Part shown: positions 54,009-63,648 of the stretch, in pieces
How positions within the stretch are numbered: the first letter of the stretch is position 1
Layout: each line of letters begins with the position of its first letter
DNA from: Mesorhizobium onobrychidis
Lineage (GTDB): Bacteria > Pseudomonadota > Alphaproteobacteria > Rhizobiales > Rhizobiaceae
Assembly (NCBI RefSeq): GCF_024707545.1
Contig: NZ_CP062229.1
Coordinates: 3,329,501-3,393,500, forward strand
Length of the DNA: 64,000 nucleotides
Direction: 5' to 3'
Translations under genes and position numbers: made by a program
Notes under the pieces: generated by a model
Told to the model about the DNA's origin: nothing
What the model saw: the letters and a program-made list of their open reading frames with translations, nothing else
Database searches by the model: none

Positions 54009-55229
54009 ATGCAGCAATTCGAAAATGCGCGCGAAGCGGCGCTGGCGCTTCGCCCGGACGATCCGATCTATTGCTTTCGCCCGCAGGTGCTGAAGGCGGA
54101 CGCCAGGCAGTTCATGGGCATGTTTCCCGGCAAGACCGCCTATGCGGTCAAGACCAACGGCGAGCAGATCGTGCTGAAGGCGCTGGTCGAGGCCGGCGTC
54201 GGCGCTTTCGACGTGGCCTCGCCCGGCGAATTCGCCGCCGTGCGCGCGGTCTCGCCGGACGCCGAGATGCTCTACATGCATCCGGTCAAGGCACAGTCGG
54301 ACATCAAGCTGGCGCTGGAGAAATATGGCATCCGGGTCATCTCGCTCGACCACGAGGACGAGATCACCAAGCTGACCCGCGTGGTGCGGGCGCTCGATAT
54401 CGATCCGGGTGCGATCACCGTGTTTGTGCGCATCCAGACGAAAGGATCGGCCGCCTACGAACTGTCGAAGAAGTTCGGCGCCGGCCCGGCCAATGCGGTC
54501 GATCTGGCCGAACGGCTGAACCGGACCGGCTACAAGGTCGGCTTGTGCTTTCATGTCGGCAGCCAGATCGAGGATCCCGACACTTATGAGCGGGCGCTGG
54601 CCTCGGCCGACTGGGTGCGCAACCGCGTCAGCTTCGACATTGCCGGCCTCGACGTCGGTGGCGGTTTTCCCGCCGAATACGGCCATGATCCCAACCGCAA
54701 GCAGATCGAAATGCCGTCGCTCGGCCAGATCATGTCGCGGCTGTCGGGCGACCTCAAGGAATACCAGTTCGACCAGATGCCGCTGGTGGCGGAGCCGGGC
54801 AGGGTGATCGTGGCGCGCTGCCTGTCGCTGATCGTGCGCGTGCTGCTGCGCAAGGGCAAGCGGCTCTACATCAATGACGGCATCTGGGCGTCGCTGTCGG
54901 ATTCATGGACCGGCAAGATCACGCTGCCGGCGCGCTTCATTCCAGACCCGGCGATCCGCTCGCGCAATGGCGAGGAGAAGACCATCGTGCCATTCAAGGT
55001 CTGCGGCGCGACCTGCGATTCCGTCGACATCCTGTCGCGGCCGTTCTGGCTGCCGGAAACGGTCGATACCGGCGACTGGATCGAGATCGGCCATATCGGC
55101 GCCTATTCGCTGTCGCTGAGGACCCGGTTCAACGGCTTTTATCCCGACACCTTTGTCGAGGTGACGACGCCGTTCGACGAAGGCGACGCGCCGCAGGGGT
55201 TCGCCAGCCTGGAGACAATGGCGGATTAG
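54009..55229 (+). CDS. Type III PLP-dependent decarboxylase (ornithine/lysine decarboxylase-like)
   Basis: 406-residue alanine-racemase-fold enzyme. The PLP lysine is Lys48 in AYAVKTNG. The glycine loop is LDVGGGFPAEYG, HVGSQIED binds the phosphate region, and the partner-subunit catalytic Cys is in CGATCDSVDIL. The pattern matches eukaryotic-type ornithine/lysine decarboxylases, which make putrescine or cadaverine, but bacterial diaminopimelate decarboxylases share the fold and this one is somewhat atypical. ATG 54009 begins a normal family N-terminus. Confidence 0.82.
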   Translation: MQQFENAREAALALRPDDPIYCFRPQVLKADARQFMGMFPGKTAYAVKTNGEQIVLKALVEAGVGAFDVASPGEFAAVRAVSPDAEMLYMHPVKAQSDIKLALEKYGIRVISLDHEDEITKLTRVVRALDIDPGAITVFVRIQTKGSAAYELSKKFGAGPANAVDLAERLNRTGYKVGLCFHVGSQIEDPDTYERALASADWVRNRVSFDIAGLDVGGGFPAEYGHDPNRKQIEMPSLGQIMSRLSGDLKEYQFDQMPLVAEPGRVIVARCLSLIVRVLLRKGKRLYINDGIWASLSDSWTGKITLPARFIPDPAIRSRNGEEKTIVPFKVCGATCDSVDILSRPFWLPETVDTGDWIEIGHIGAYSLSLRTRFNGFYPDTFVEVTTPFDEGDAPQGFASLETMAD

Positions 55230-55382
55230 TTAGTTCGTGAACTCATAAACCGGCACGGCCAGCCGCGTACGGAAGTCTGCTTTCGATTTGAAGATGCTTC
55301 TTCTTCACGACTGCCCCATGTCGCGGAAGTGCTAAATGCAGACACGTTGTCGAACCTAAGCCCATGTGCAACATAGACCAGA

Positions 55383-56930
55383 ATGTCCACATGCCACAAT
55401 GACTGGATCGCTCATCACGCCGCCCGTCGGCCGGAGGCGGTCGCGACGGTAAATCTGGAAGACGGCCGCCGCCTCACCTACCGCGTGTTTGATCAGCGCA
55501 TCGCGACCCTGGCGCGGCATCTGCAGGAGACCTGCGCCGTCTCGCCCGGCGTGCGCGTAGCGCTGCTGGCGCACAATTCGACCGACACGTTTGAGCTACA
55601 ATTCGCCTGCTTCCGCCTCGGCGCCATTTTTGTCCCGCTCAACTGGCGGCTGGCGCTTCCCGAACTGGACGCCATCATCGCCGATTGCACGCCCGCTGTG
55701 CTCATCTACGACCCCGAGTTTGGCGATGTTGCCGATGAGCTGACGCGCCGCCACGGCATCGTGCATCGCCTGCTGCGCGGTCCTGAGGAGAGCCCCTACG
55801 AGCGCGCCATCGCCGCGGCGCAGCCGCTCGCAGCGCCGCACCGGCTCATGCATGACGACGTCTGCACGATACTCTACACCTCCGGCACGACAGGCGTGGC
55901 CAAGGGCTCCATCGCGACCCACGGCATGAACTTCTGGAATGCAGTGAACTGCATTGGCGTGGCCGTGCTGTCGCCGCAGACCGTGCTGCTCTGCGTCCTG
56001 CCATTATTTCATGCGGCTGGCCTCAACATCTACGCAAATCCCACCTTCTATGCCGGCGGCACCGTCGCGGTGACACGGCGCTTCGATGCCGGCGAGGCGT
56101 TGCGGCAGCTGGCCGATCCCATGCTTGGTGTGACGCATCTGCACGGCGTGCCGGCGCACTACCAGGCCATGGCGGCGCACGCGGATTTCGCCGCGGCTGA
56201 CCTCTCCCACGTCGTGGGTGCCTTCGTCGGCGCGGCACCCGTTCCCGTCCCGCTCCTCGAAACCTGGCGGCGCAAAGGTGTAGTACTCAGACAGAACTAC
56301 GGCATGACCGAGACAGGTCCGCTGATCCTCAATCTCGAGGCGGCGGATGCTGCGCGCAAGGTGGACTCGGCCGGCAAGCCCGTCATGCACGTCGAAGTGC
56401 GCGTGGTGGCCGATGCGGCGCGCGATGCCGCCCCGGGCGAGGTCGGCGAACTCTGGGTCCGTGGTCCCGCCGTCACGCGGGGCTATTGGAACCAGCCGGA
56501 AGCGACGCGCGCCGCCTTCGCCGAGGGCGGCTGGTTGCGCACCGGCGATGCCGTGCGGGTCGACGAGGAGGGTTTTGTCACGATCGTCGATCGCTGGAAG
56601 GACATGTACGTCTCCGGTGGCGAGAACGTCTATCCGGCCGAAGTCGAAAATGTTCTCTACAGCCATCCTGAGGTGGCCGAGGCGGCAGTGATAGGTGTGC
56701 CCGATTCGCGCTGGGGCGAGGTGGGCTGCGCCATCGTAGTGAGAAAGAATGGTGCGGCGGTCACAGAGGCCGAGCTGCTGGCACACTGCGCCACCGCCTT
56801 GGCGCGCTACAAGGTCCCGCGCACGGCGATGTTCGTGGAAGCTCTGCCCCGCAGCGCGGTCGGCAAAGTGCATAAGCCTACGCTGCGGCACCAGTTCCGA
56901 AGTTCTGTCTCTGGGAATTCGCAAACATAG
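55383..56930 (+). CDS. AMP-dependent acyl-CoA synthetase/ligase
   Basis: 515-residue adenylate-forming enzyme, which joins a carboxylic acid to AMP and then to CoA. The core motifs are CTILYTSGTTGVAKGSIATH, QNYGMTETGPL, the ATP-binding WLRTGDAVRVDEEG, VDRWKDMYVSGGENVYPAEV and the catalytic lysine near PRSAVGKVHKPTL. It is of medium to long-chain or aromatic-acid type; the precise acid is not evident. It stands alone, without fatty-acid oxidation genes next to it. Confidence 0.88.
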   Translation: MSTCHNDWIAHHAARRPEAVATVNLEDGRRLTYRVFDQRIATLARHLQETCAVSPGVRVALLAHNSTDTFELQFACFRLGAIFVPLNWRLALPELDAIIADCTPAVLIYDPEFGDVADELTRRHGIVHRLLRGPEESPYERAIAAAQPLAAPHRLMHDDVCTILYTSGTTGVAKGSIATHGMNFWNAVNCIGVAVLSPQTVLLCVLPLFHAAGLNIYANPTFYAGGTVAVTRRFDAGEALRQLADPMLGVTHLHGVPAHYQAMAAHADFAAADLSHVVGAFVGAAPVPVPLLETWRRKGVVLRQNYGMTETGPLILNLEAADAARKVDSAGKPVMHVEVRVVADAARDAAPGEVGELWVRGPAVTRGYWNQPEATRAAFAEGGWLRTGDAVRVDEEGFVTIVDRWKDMYVSGGENVYPAEVENVLYSHPEVAEAAVIGVPDSRWGEVGCAIVVRKNGAAVTEAELLAHCATALARYKVPRTAMFVEALPRSAVGKVHKPTLRHQFRSSVSGNSQT

Positions 56931-57119
56931 CGCGATCATTCTCCCGGTCGAAATCGGTCGGACGTCCGCTCGGGGTCATTCTCGTTGATTCGGGCCTTGC
57001 GGCGAGTTTGAGTGCGGCGACATAGTTCTCGGGTTGCCGTAACCAGAGATCGATCTCGATCTCGGCTTTTGCCGTCGCACTGAACGACGTTGTGGGTTTG
57101 GGGCATAGGCTGCGGTCGG

Positions 57120-57851
57120 TCAGGCCACGCCGCCGCCGGCCTGGATGTTTTCGCCGGTCAGCCAGCGGGCCTCGTCGGAGGCGAGGAAAACCGCGACATC
57201 GGCAACGTCGCGCGGCGCTCCGATCCTGCCGAAGGGCGACATGCCGGCAGCCACAGCCCTGTCCCGCTCCGGAAGCAGGTCGGTGTCGGTAAAGCCCGGC
57301 GAAAGCGCATTCACGGTGACGGAGCGCGGTCCGAGCTCGCGAGAGAGGACGCGAACGAACTGCTCGACAGCTCCTTTGCTGCCGAGATAAAGGGCGGTCT
57401 GGGTGAAGAACATCTTGGTTCCACCGGTGGAAACCGCGATGATACGGCCACCGTCGCGCACGCGGCGCGCCGCTTCCTGAAGGGTGAAGAAGGTGCCTTT
57501 GGCATTGGCGCCGAAGACGTGGTCGAAGTCGGATTCGGTGGCCTCGACGAACGGCTTTATGACGGCGACGCCGACATTGGCGACAACGATGTCAATTGCC
57601 CCCATCTGCTTTTCGGTTTCGTCGAACAGCCGGCGGATGTCGGAAACGCTGGAGATATCGGCCTTAACGGCAAGAGCTTTTCCGCCATTCTCGCGGATGG
57701 CAGCAACGGCCTCCTGGGCGGCTTTCTCGTTGCCGACATAGTTGACGACCACGGCCGCCCCGTTTGCCGCGAGGCCCTCGGCGATGGCGCGGCCGATGCC
57801 GCGCGAACTGCCGGTCACGAGCGCGGTTTTGCCTTCAAGCGAATGATACAT
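57120..57851 (-). CDS. Short-chain dehydrogenase/reductase (FabG-like)
   Basis: 243-residue classical SDR. Cofactor motif TGSSRGIG (residues 13-20), dinucleotide specificity after VVVNY, catalytic Ser141 in AVSTGG and Tyr155-x-x-x-Lys159 in ALYLGSKGAVEQ are visible, as is VNALSPGFTDTDLLPE. Enzymes of this type reduce ketones or act on sugars; the substrate is unknown. It is divergent from a LysR regulator (57983), which probably controls it from the shared 131-bp gap. Confidence 0.88.
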   Translation of the reverse strand: MYHSLEGKTALVTGSSRGIGRAIAEGLAANGAAVVVNYVGNEKAAQEAVAAIRENGGKALAVKADISSVSDIRRLFDETEKQMGAIDIVVANVGVAVIKPFVEATESDFDHVFGANAKGTFFTLQEAARRVRDGGRIIAVSTGGTKMFFTQTALYLGSKGAVEQFVRVLSRELGPRSVTVNALSPGFTDTDLLPERDRAVAAGMSPFGRIGAPRDVADVAVFLASDEARWLTGENIQAGGGVA

Positions 57852-57982
57852 AGCTGCTGTCCTTTTCTCGTCCGGCTACGGCCGCTCCAAATCGAGCGTC
57901 GGTTCCATGTCGAAGTTAGGGGCATGCTATTGCTCAGATAATGGCCTATTATTGAACAGGCTTGTTAAGTCTGGGGTACATA

Positions 57983-58876
57983 ATGCGCGGGACCGAGTTT
58001 TCCGAGCTGAAGGCGTTCGCAACGATCGTCGAGGAAGGCAGCTTTGTCCGCGCCGCGGCCAGGCTCAGGATTTCGCCGCCGGCGCTTAGCCAGACGATAC
58101 GCGTGCTGGAAGATCGTGTCGGTGTCCGGCTGCTCAACCGTACGACCCGCAGCGTGTCGCCGACCGCAGCAGGCGAAACGCTGTTTGCACGCCTCGCACC
58201 GGCATTCAATGAACTCGAATGGGCTGTCGCCGACGCGCATGCATCACGCGATCGACCGGCAGGCTCGCTGCGCATCAATGTTCCACGCATCGCCGCCATG
58301 CGTTTCATCGTGCCCATCCTCGGCGATTTCCGCCGCGCCTATCCCGATATTGCCCTCACCATAATCGTCGACGACACGCTGACCGATATTGTCGAGGGAC
58401 GATTCGATGCCGGAATCAGGCTTGGTGAGCGGCTGCATAAGGACATGGTGGCGGTGAAACTCAGCTACGAGTTGGAGATGGCTGCGGTGGCGGCGCCCAG
58501 CTATCTCGAGAATCACCCCATACCCCGCCACCCCGCCGACCTGCACCATCACCAATGCATCAATTTCCAATGGCCCGGCGGCCGCAACATCTATCGATGG
58601 GAGTTCGCGCGAGGCCAACGCGCTTTGGAAATAGCCGTGAACGGCGGTCTGACGGTCAACGATACGGATCTGATGATAAGGGCGGCCCTGGATGGGATCG
58701 GCGTGGCTTACATGCTGGATTACCAGGTTCGGCCGTGGATCGAAGCCGGCAAGCTCATCCGTTTTCTCGAAGCCTGGTCGCCCCGATTTCCGGGCTTTTA
58801 CCTATATCATACGAGCTCCCGGCAGGTTCCGCCGGCCTTGCGTGTCTTCATCGACTTCCTGCTTGCCAGGCGGTGA
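57983..58876 (+). CDS. LysR family transcriptional regulator
   Basis: 297-residue LysR regulator. The N-terminal HTH is FSELKAFATIVEEGSFVRAA, ARLRISPPALSQTIRVLEDR and VGVRLLNRTTRSVSPTAAGE. The C-terminal effector domain has the usual LysR substrate fold (RINVPRIAAMRFIVPILGDF, then DAGIRLGERLHKDMVAVKLS). It belongs to the CrgA-like group that often controls a divergent SDR or oxidoreductase, here the gene at 57120. ATG 57983 is preferred to the in-frame TTG 21 bases upstream. Confidence 0.9.
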   Translation: MRGTEFSELKAFATIVEEGSFVRAAARLRISPPALSQTIRVLEDRVGVRLLNRTTRSVSPTAAGETLFARLAPAFNELEWAVADAHASRDRPAGSLRINVPRIAAMRFIVPILGDFRRAYPDIALTIIVDDTLTDIVEGRFDAGIRLGERLHKDMVAVKLSYELEMAAVAAPSYLENHPIPRHPADLHHHQCINFQWPGGRNIYRWEFARGQRALEIAVNGGLTVNDTDLMIRAALDGIGVAYMLDYQVRPWIEAGKLIRFLEAWSPRFPGFYLYHTSSRQVPPALRVFIDFLLARR

Positions 58877-58938
58877 CGCCGCTCGGTGGAGGTGACGCGC
58901 CACAGGGGGTTGCCAGCCTGTGGCTGGGTGAGTTCTTC

Positions 58939-58961
58939 CCTTCTCCCCTTGTGGGAGAAGG
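58939..58961. terminator. Hairpin between convergent LysR and transglycosylase genes
   Basis: CCTTCTCCC-CTTGT-GGGAGAAGG: a 9-bp perfect stem with a 5-nt loop, placed between two genes that converge. It may end transcription in both directions. The same motif is common as part of rhizobial dispersed repeats, so it could also be a repeat fragment. Confidence 0.55.
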
Positions 58962-58969
58962 AAGAGGAG

Positions 58970-60151
58970 CTACAGTTTCGCCAAAAGCTCCGGTGTCGGC
59001 CAGCCGTCGACCGGCAGGCCTAGCCGCATCTGCTCCTTGCGGATCGCCTCGCGGGTGTTGGTGCCGAGGATGCCGTCGACCGTTCCGACGTCATGGCCTT
59101 TGGCCTCGAGCTTTGTCTGCAATGCCCTCATCTGGTCGCCGTTGAGGCCGGGTTCGGGATTGCGCGGGTCGAATTGCGGCGCACCCGCCAGCCGCGCGGC
59201 GAGATTTGCCGCGGTCAGCGCATAGGTGAAGGACTGGTTCCACTCGAGGTAGACGTCGAAATTGTCATAGACGAGGAAGGCCGGCCCCTTGCGGCCCATG
59301 GGCAGCGCGAGGCCTGCCTTCAGGCCATTGTCGACAAGCGGCGTGCTGTTCGGGTTGGTGACACCCCACTGAGCCCACTGCGTCAGCGGCAGCCTGTTGG
59401 TGCGGCCAGTCTGGTCCCATGGCATGTCGTCGGGCACACGGACTTCCTCGATCCAGGGCTGGTCGCGTTTCCAGCCGCGCGACATGATCTTGTTGGCCGT
59501 GGTCATGATCACATCCGGCGCGCTGCTGCGCAGGTCGACCAGACCGTCGCCGTCGCCGTCGACGCCGCGGCCGAGATAGTCGGACGGCAGCATCTGCGTC
59601 TGGCCGATTTCCCCCGCCCAGGCGCCGGTGACATCGGCCGGCACGACGCCGCGATCGATGAGGGTCAGCAGCGGCGTGATCTGCGGGCGAAAGAGTTGCG
59701 GGCGGCGGCAGTCATGCGAGAGCGTGACCAGTGCGTTCAGGGTGTGGAAATCGCCCTGCACGGCGCCGAAATCGGTTTCCAGCGCCCAGAAGGCGGCGAT
59801 GATCGGCGGCTGGACGCCGAATTCCTGGTCGGCGCGGGCAAAGACGTCGGCGTATTTTTTCAGATTGGCGGCGCCCTGCTTCAGCCGGTAGGCCGAGATC
59901 ATCCGGTTCGAGAACTCGATGAAGGTCTGGGTAAAGACGCCCTGGGCGCGGTCGCGCGCCAGCACCTTTTTGTCGGCGGTGGCCTTTTCCAGCGCCTCAA
60001 GGCCGGCAGTGCCGACGCCGGCGTTCCTGGCCTCCGCCGCTACGCCCTGCTTCCATGCCTCGAAATCGCCGCCGCATTGCTGTGCCACCGCTGGCGTCGC
60101 CGCCGTAGCTGCCAGAAGCAGCGCCGCGAGAATTTCCAAGCGCAATCGCAT
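58970..60151 (-). CDS. Lytic murein transglycosylase (MltB-like) with C-terminal peptidoglycan-binding domain
   Basis: 393-residue secreted enzyme that cuts peptidoglycan to 1,6-anhydromuramyl products. A signal peptide (ILAALLLAATAATPAVAQ) is followed by an SLT_2 domain whose catalytic Glu is in FWALETDFGAVQG and which has AGEIGQTQMLPSDYLGRGVD and the calcium-type DGDGDGLVDLRSS. A PG_binding_1 domain at the C-terminus reads MRALQTKLEAKGHDVGTVDG, GTNTREAIRKEQ. ATG 60151 begins the signal peptide; the longer frame is rejected. Confidence 0.9.
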   Translation of the reverse strand: MRLRLEILAALLLAATAATPAVAQQCGGDFEAWKQGVAAEARNAGVGTAGLEALEKATADKKVLARDRAQGVFTQTFIEFSNRMISAYRLKQGAANLKKYADVFARADQEFGVQPPIIAAFWALETDFGAVQGDFHTLNALVTLSHDCRRPQLFRPQITPLLTLIDRGVVPADVTGAWAGEIGQTQMLPSDYLGRGVDGDGDGLVDLRSSAPDVIMTTANKIMSRGWKRDQPWIEEVRVPDDMPWDQTGRTNRLPLTQWAQWGVTNPNSTPLVDNGLKAGLALPMGRKGPAFLVYDNFDVYLEWNQSFTYALTAANLAARLAGAPQFDPRNPEPGLNGDQMRALQTKLEAKGHDVGTVDGILGTNTREAIRKEQMRLGLPVDGWPTPELLAKL

Positions 60152-60230
60152 CGCCTCCCCCAAGAAGATCACCAGCGGTTGCAAGCATCCTTCATTTGGC
60201 TGTGTCGAAAAGCAGGCGGCAGGCCCGGTG

Positions 60231-61022
60231 TCAACGGGTGTTCTGCCGCAGCCACTTGTTCCAGGCTGTTTCCGAGCCGTTGAAAACGTTGATATCGGCC
60301 TTGCCTGGGATGCCCGGCACAATACCCGTTCCGGTGTACTGCCAGAAGGTGAAGGGGTGGCTGCCGTATTTCTTGCGCGGGTGGCCGGCCACCGAACGCA
60401 GCCAATAGGGATAGTCGCGGAAAACCGACAGGCCGTTGTCGTCGAAGAAATCGATCGAAGTGTAGATGATCGGCTTCTTGCCGTAGTGGTTTTCGACGAT
60501 TTCGAGGAATGTGCTCATCTCGCTGCGCACCGTGGCCGCATTGGGGCGCAGCTTGCAGGTCGGCGATTGCGGGTTCCATTCCATGTCGAGAACCGGCGGC
60601 ATCGCCGAGCGGTCCTTGGGCACGTTCTGGATGAACCAGCGCGCCTGCGTGGCGGCCGGTGTGCAAAAATAGTAGAAATGATAGGCCGCGCGCGGGATTC
60701 CTGAAGCTTTCGTGCGGCTCCAATGCTCGTTGAAATACGCGTCGAAGCGATCGCCGCCTTCCGTCGCCTTGATGAAAACGAAGGAAATGCCGTTGGCCCT
60801 GGCCGCCGGCCAATCGACCGAGGTCTGGTATTTGGAGACGTCGGTGCCGTGAACGGCATAGCTCCACGGCGCGCCGCTGTCCCATTCATGCGGGTCGGAG
60901 TCGTCAAAACGGGGTGCGCGCACCGCAACGGTCGGGGCGCCCGGCAGCGACGGCGCAAGATCGTCGACGGTCGAGCAGGCGCCCAGCAGCGTCAGCAAGA
61001 TGAAAGCCGCGAAACGGCGCAT
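60231..61022 (-). CDS. Glycoside hydrolase family 25 (lysozyme) lipoprotein
   Basis: 263-residue muramidase with a lipoprotein signal (LLTLLGACST, lipidated Cys16). The GH25 fold starts HGTDVSKYQTSVDW (Asp61 catalytic) and continues SFVFIKATEGGD, FYYFCTPAATQARWFI, with VLDMEWNPQ supplying the second acid pair and YTSIDFFDD, FWQYTGTG later. It lies beside the MltB-like gene in the same direction, so the two probably serve joint wall turnover. ATG 61022 is placed at the lipoprotein signal. Confidence 0.9.
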   Translation of the reverse strand: MRRFAAFILLTLLGACSTVDDLAPSLPGAPTVAVRAPRFDDSDPHEWDSGAPWSYAVHGTDVSKYQTSVDWPAARANGISFVFIKATEGGDRFDAYFNEHWSRTKASGIPRAAYHFYYFCTPAATQARWFIQNVPKDRSAMPPVLDMEWNPQSPTCKLRPNAATVRSEMSTFLEIVENHYGKKPIIYTSIDFFDDNGLSVFRDYPYWLRSVAGHPRKKYGSHPFTFWQYTGTGIVPGIPGKADINVFNGSETAWNKWLRQNTR

Positions 61023-61353
61023 CGCTACTCCTGAACCGGTTTCAGCCGGCCGCTGATGGGTTGTTGTTGCAGGTGGTCCCTCGACCGTGCCCCCAAGCGA
61101 TCGCCCCACAGGACCGCTCTATCTTTTAAAGTGCGCCGCTTCGGCGCGCCTTAATCTTTGTTATGCATGTCGTTATCCCAAAACCGCTGCGCACCCCCGG
61201 TTCGGGCCCGGGGGCATGCTTTTGGGTGACATGCATCAGTGCTCGCCGATCATGGTTGATATTCCGTTGATGGCGCTCGACCGAAACCACGATTTTGCCG
61301 AAGCAATGGCGGCAAATCGATGGCATAGATAAGCGTCCGGGGGGAGTCGGAAA
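61023..61353. other. Intergenic region between divergent GH25 and serine hydrolase genes
   Basis: About 330 bp. It contains the dispersed hairpin repeat at 61163-61236 and presumably the two divergent promoters. No other recognisable feature was found. Confidence 0.5.
61163..61236. repeat. Dispersed hairpin repeat (core copy)
   Basis: About 74 bp with inverted ends ATGCATGTCGTTATCCCAAA and TTTTGGGTGACATGCAT, and an internal CCCCCGG...CCGGGGG-type stem. It is nearly the same as the copy at 26162, and its core is shared with 52749-52875. It can fold into one long hairpin. Confidence 0.85.
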
Positions 61354-62733
61354 ATGCAGATTGTTCTGAGGCTGGTGAAATGGCTGCTCGGGCTGGCGGT
61401 GCTGGCGGTCGCAGCACTCGCCGCCTGGCTTTACATCGCGCCGCCAGAACTGATCCGCGTCGGCTCGGGTTATACGGCCAAGATCGTCTGCTCGAATGTC
61501 TTTATCGCCGGACGCGATGCCGACCAGGCGCTCGCCGTCGACGTGCAGTCGCCGGGCCATCCGCTGCTCAGGCTGATGAGGGTCTCCGTCGACAAGGAGC
61601 AGGGCACGGTTTGGGCGGGGCTGTTCGGCGTGTTCGGCAAGAGCGTCGCGGTCATTCGAGACGGGCTCGGCTGTGCTTCGGTTCCGGATGGCGACATCGC
61701 CACGGCCAAAGCAGTCGCCGGGCCGGCGCTGACACCGGCGCCGCCGCTCGATGCACTCTGGCCGGAGGGCGACAAGGTCGATGCCTCGCAGAACCCCGAA
61801 ATCGCGAACATCCTCGACGATCCTGCAATGACCGGCGCCGGTATGCGGGCGGTGGTGGTGGTCAAGAACGGCCGCCTCATCGCCGAGCGCTATGGAAACG
61901 GCTTTTCCGAGAAGACGCCGCTGCTTGGCTGGTCGATGACCAAGACGGTAAATGCCGCGATCGTCGGCACGGTGGTGAAGGACGGCAAGATGGTGATGAC
62001 GAACCAGGGCCTGTTCGGACCCTGGAAAGCGGACGGCCGCGCCGCCATCAGCCTCGCCGACATGATGGCGATGTCGAGCGGGCTGGAGTTCAACGAGGAT
62101 TATGGCGACGTCACCGACGTAACGCGGATGCTCTACCTCGAGCCTGATATGGCGGGCTTTGCCGGATCCAAGTCGCTGACCGGCGAGGTGGGCAAAATGT
62201 TTGCCTATTCGAGCGGCACGGCAGTGATGCTGTCGCGGCTCTGGCAGGATGCGATCGGCGATAAGGACGAGGCGCTGGCGTGGCCACGGGTCGCCCTGTT
62301 CAATCCACTCGGCATGCAGAGCGCGGTGCTCGAGGCCGACAAGCACGGCACCTTCGTCGGTTCGTCCTATCTCTACGCCACGGCGCGCGACTGGGCGCGC
62401 TTCGGCCAGTTCCTGCTGCAGGACGGCGTCTGGAACGGCAAGGACATACTGCCGGCCGGCTTCGTCGGTTGGATGCGGGAAGCAGCACCCGCCACGAAAG
62501 TCTATGGCAAGGGCCAGTTGTGGATCGAAGGCCCGGGCGACGAGGAGAGCCCCGGCGCCGGCGTCGCTGCTGGCCTGCCTCAGGACACGTACTGGATGGA
62601 GGGGCATGACGGGCAGACGGTCGCCATCATTCCGTCCGAGAAGCTGGTGGTGGTGCGGCTCGGCCTGACGCCGGCCAAGCTCGGCTACCGGCCGCAGACG
62701 ATGGTGATGGCGCTGGTAAAGGCGCTCAAATAG
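61354..62733 (+). CDS. Serine hydrolase of the beta-lactamase/class C fold
   Basis: 459-residue membrane-anchored protein. An N-terminal helix (residues ~8-28, VKWLLGLAVLAVAALAAWLY) is followed by ~130 residues without a recognised domain and then a beta-lactamase-related fold. The nucleophile motif is WSMTKTVN (Ser194, Lys197); the second motif region is FAYSSGTAVMLSRL and the third GHDGQTVAIIP. Family members are esterases, D,D-peptidases or amidases. The substrate is unknown. Confidence 0.85.
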   Translation: MQIVLRLVKWLLGLAVLAVAALAAWLYIAPPELIRVGSGYTAKIVCSNVFIAGRDADQALAVDVQSPGHPLLRLMRVSVDKEQGTVWAGLFGVFGKSVAVIRDGLGCASVPDGDIATAKAVAGPALTPAPPLDALWPEGDKVDASQNPEIANILDDPAMTGAGMRAVVVVKNGRLIAERYGNGFSEKTPLLGWSMTKTVNAAIVGTVVKDGKMVMTNQGLFGPWKADGRAAISLADMMAMSSGLEFNEDYGDVTDVTRMLYLEPDMAGFAGSKSLTGEVGKMFAYSSGTAVMLSRLWQDAIGDKDEALAWPRVALFNPLGMQSAVLEADKHGTFVGSSYLYATARDWARFGQFLLQDGVWNGKDILPAGFVGWMREAAPATKVYGKGQLWIEGPGDEESPGAGVAAGLPQDTYWMEGHDGQTVAIIPSEKLVVVRLGLTPAKLGYRPQTMVMALVKALK

Positions 62734-62753
62734 CTTACCGAGGGAGACCAAGG

Positions 62754-63074
62754 TTGGGTGTTTTAAGTATCGGCGATGACCTGCAGGTGTGGGGAGGCGG
62801 TAGACGAATAATTTATTCGATCATCGAGTATGCGATCGGCATGGTCGGTGAAAAACCTTACCTGACCATACTCAAGGAGAGCTTCGACCGCGGATACAAT
62901 CACGCCGATTTGGCTGTATTGACCCGAGATGAGTTAAGCGAATTTCGGGATGCTGCAGCAAGCTATACGCGCAACATTCAGTGGAAGCGGGAAGGACTTA
63001 AAGACTGCGAAGGGTTGATGCAGGGACTTCTAGGCCTCGTCGATGCACGGCTTGCGCAACTTACGACGCATTGA
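62754..63074 (+). CDS. Hypothetical protein, lower GC than neighbours
   Basis: A TTG at 62754, preceded by a purine-rich GAGGGAGACCAAGG, opens a 106-residue frame rich in charged residues, with no signal peptide or membrane segment and no recognised domain (IIYSIIEYAIGMVGEKPYLT is the most patterned part). Base composition looks nearer 50% GC than the surrounding DNA, suggesting acquisition. The 3' end overlaps the convergent methyltransferase remnant by 14 bp. A weaker alternative start is the ATG at 62841. Confidence 0.5.
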   Translation: MGVLSIGDDLQVWGGGRRIIYSIIEYAIGMVGEKPYLTILKESFDRGYNHADLAVLTRDELSEFRDAAASYTRNIQWKREGLKDCEGLMQGLLGLVDARLAQLTTH

Positions 63075-63468
63075 TGGATTTTGCGATTATTCCGAGCCAG
63101 GCATAGCCGCGGTAAAGCGTTCTGAACCGAAGGCTTGCGCTAATCCGCTCGGATTCCGATTCCAGAACGTCGCGCAGCGCTTCACGCGGCTCGACATGGA
63201 ATTTCCTCAACCAGCCGCGCAGCAACCCTCGGAACCAGCGGGGCAGGGCCTCCTGCTGGCCGAAATCGACGACATGCAGCGAGCCGTCAGGTGAAAGGGC
63301 AGCGAGTGCCGCGGATACCGTCTTTTCACAGCCGGGGATCATCGACAGCGAATAGGACACGAATATGCGGTCGAAGCTAGCTAGGCCGAACAGCGCCTTC
63401 GCGTCGAAATCGGTGGCGTCGCCGCGCGCCAACGTGACACGGCCGGACAGGCCTTCACGGGCCATGGG
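63061..63468 (-). pseudogene. 5'-truncated SAM-dependent methyltransferase (BtaB-like)
   Basis: About 134 residues remain: AREGLSGRVTLARGDATDFD, LASFDRIFVSYSLSMIPG and SLHVVDFGQQEALPRWFRGL, with a C-terminal YRGYAWLGIIAKS. These fit the second half of class I methyltransferases and, from memory, the diacylglyceryl-homoserine N-methyltransferase BtaB of membrane betaine-lipid synthesis. The N-terminal SAM-binding motif I is absent and an in-frame stop lies just before the first ATG. The break is about 180 bp from the IS630 transposase end, so an insertion-related deletion is the likely cause. Confidence 0.65.
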
Positions 63469-63648
63469 TCAAAACTCAATCACCTGAACGACCGAGTTCG
63501 GACCCTTCTCAGACATTTGACGCCGAGAGCTGGGGCGACGCAAGTTGGGTGGGAAGCGGACGCTCCGTCGCTAGTCGTTTTTGGAGTACGGATCCTACGA
63601 GCACGGTCAGGCTCAATCTGTCGGGGCGGCCTCTAGAGCGGGATGAAT

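Noticed and set aside
55230..55382. Possible C-terminal coding remnant on the minus strand (ends AVPVYEFTN)
   Set aside because: Only about 20 codons are open, no start or recognised domain exists, and chance is a sufficient explanation.
56931..57119. Possible minus-strand coding remnant (contains IEIDLWLRQPENYVAAL)
   Set aside because: About 50 codons look protein-like, but there is no start or ribosome site and no family could be named.
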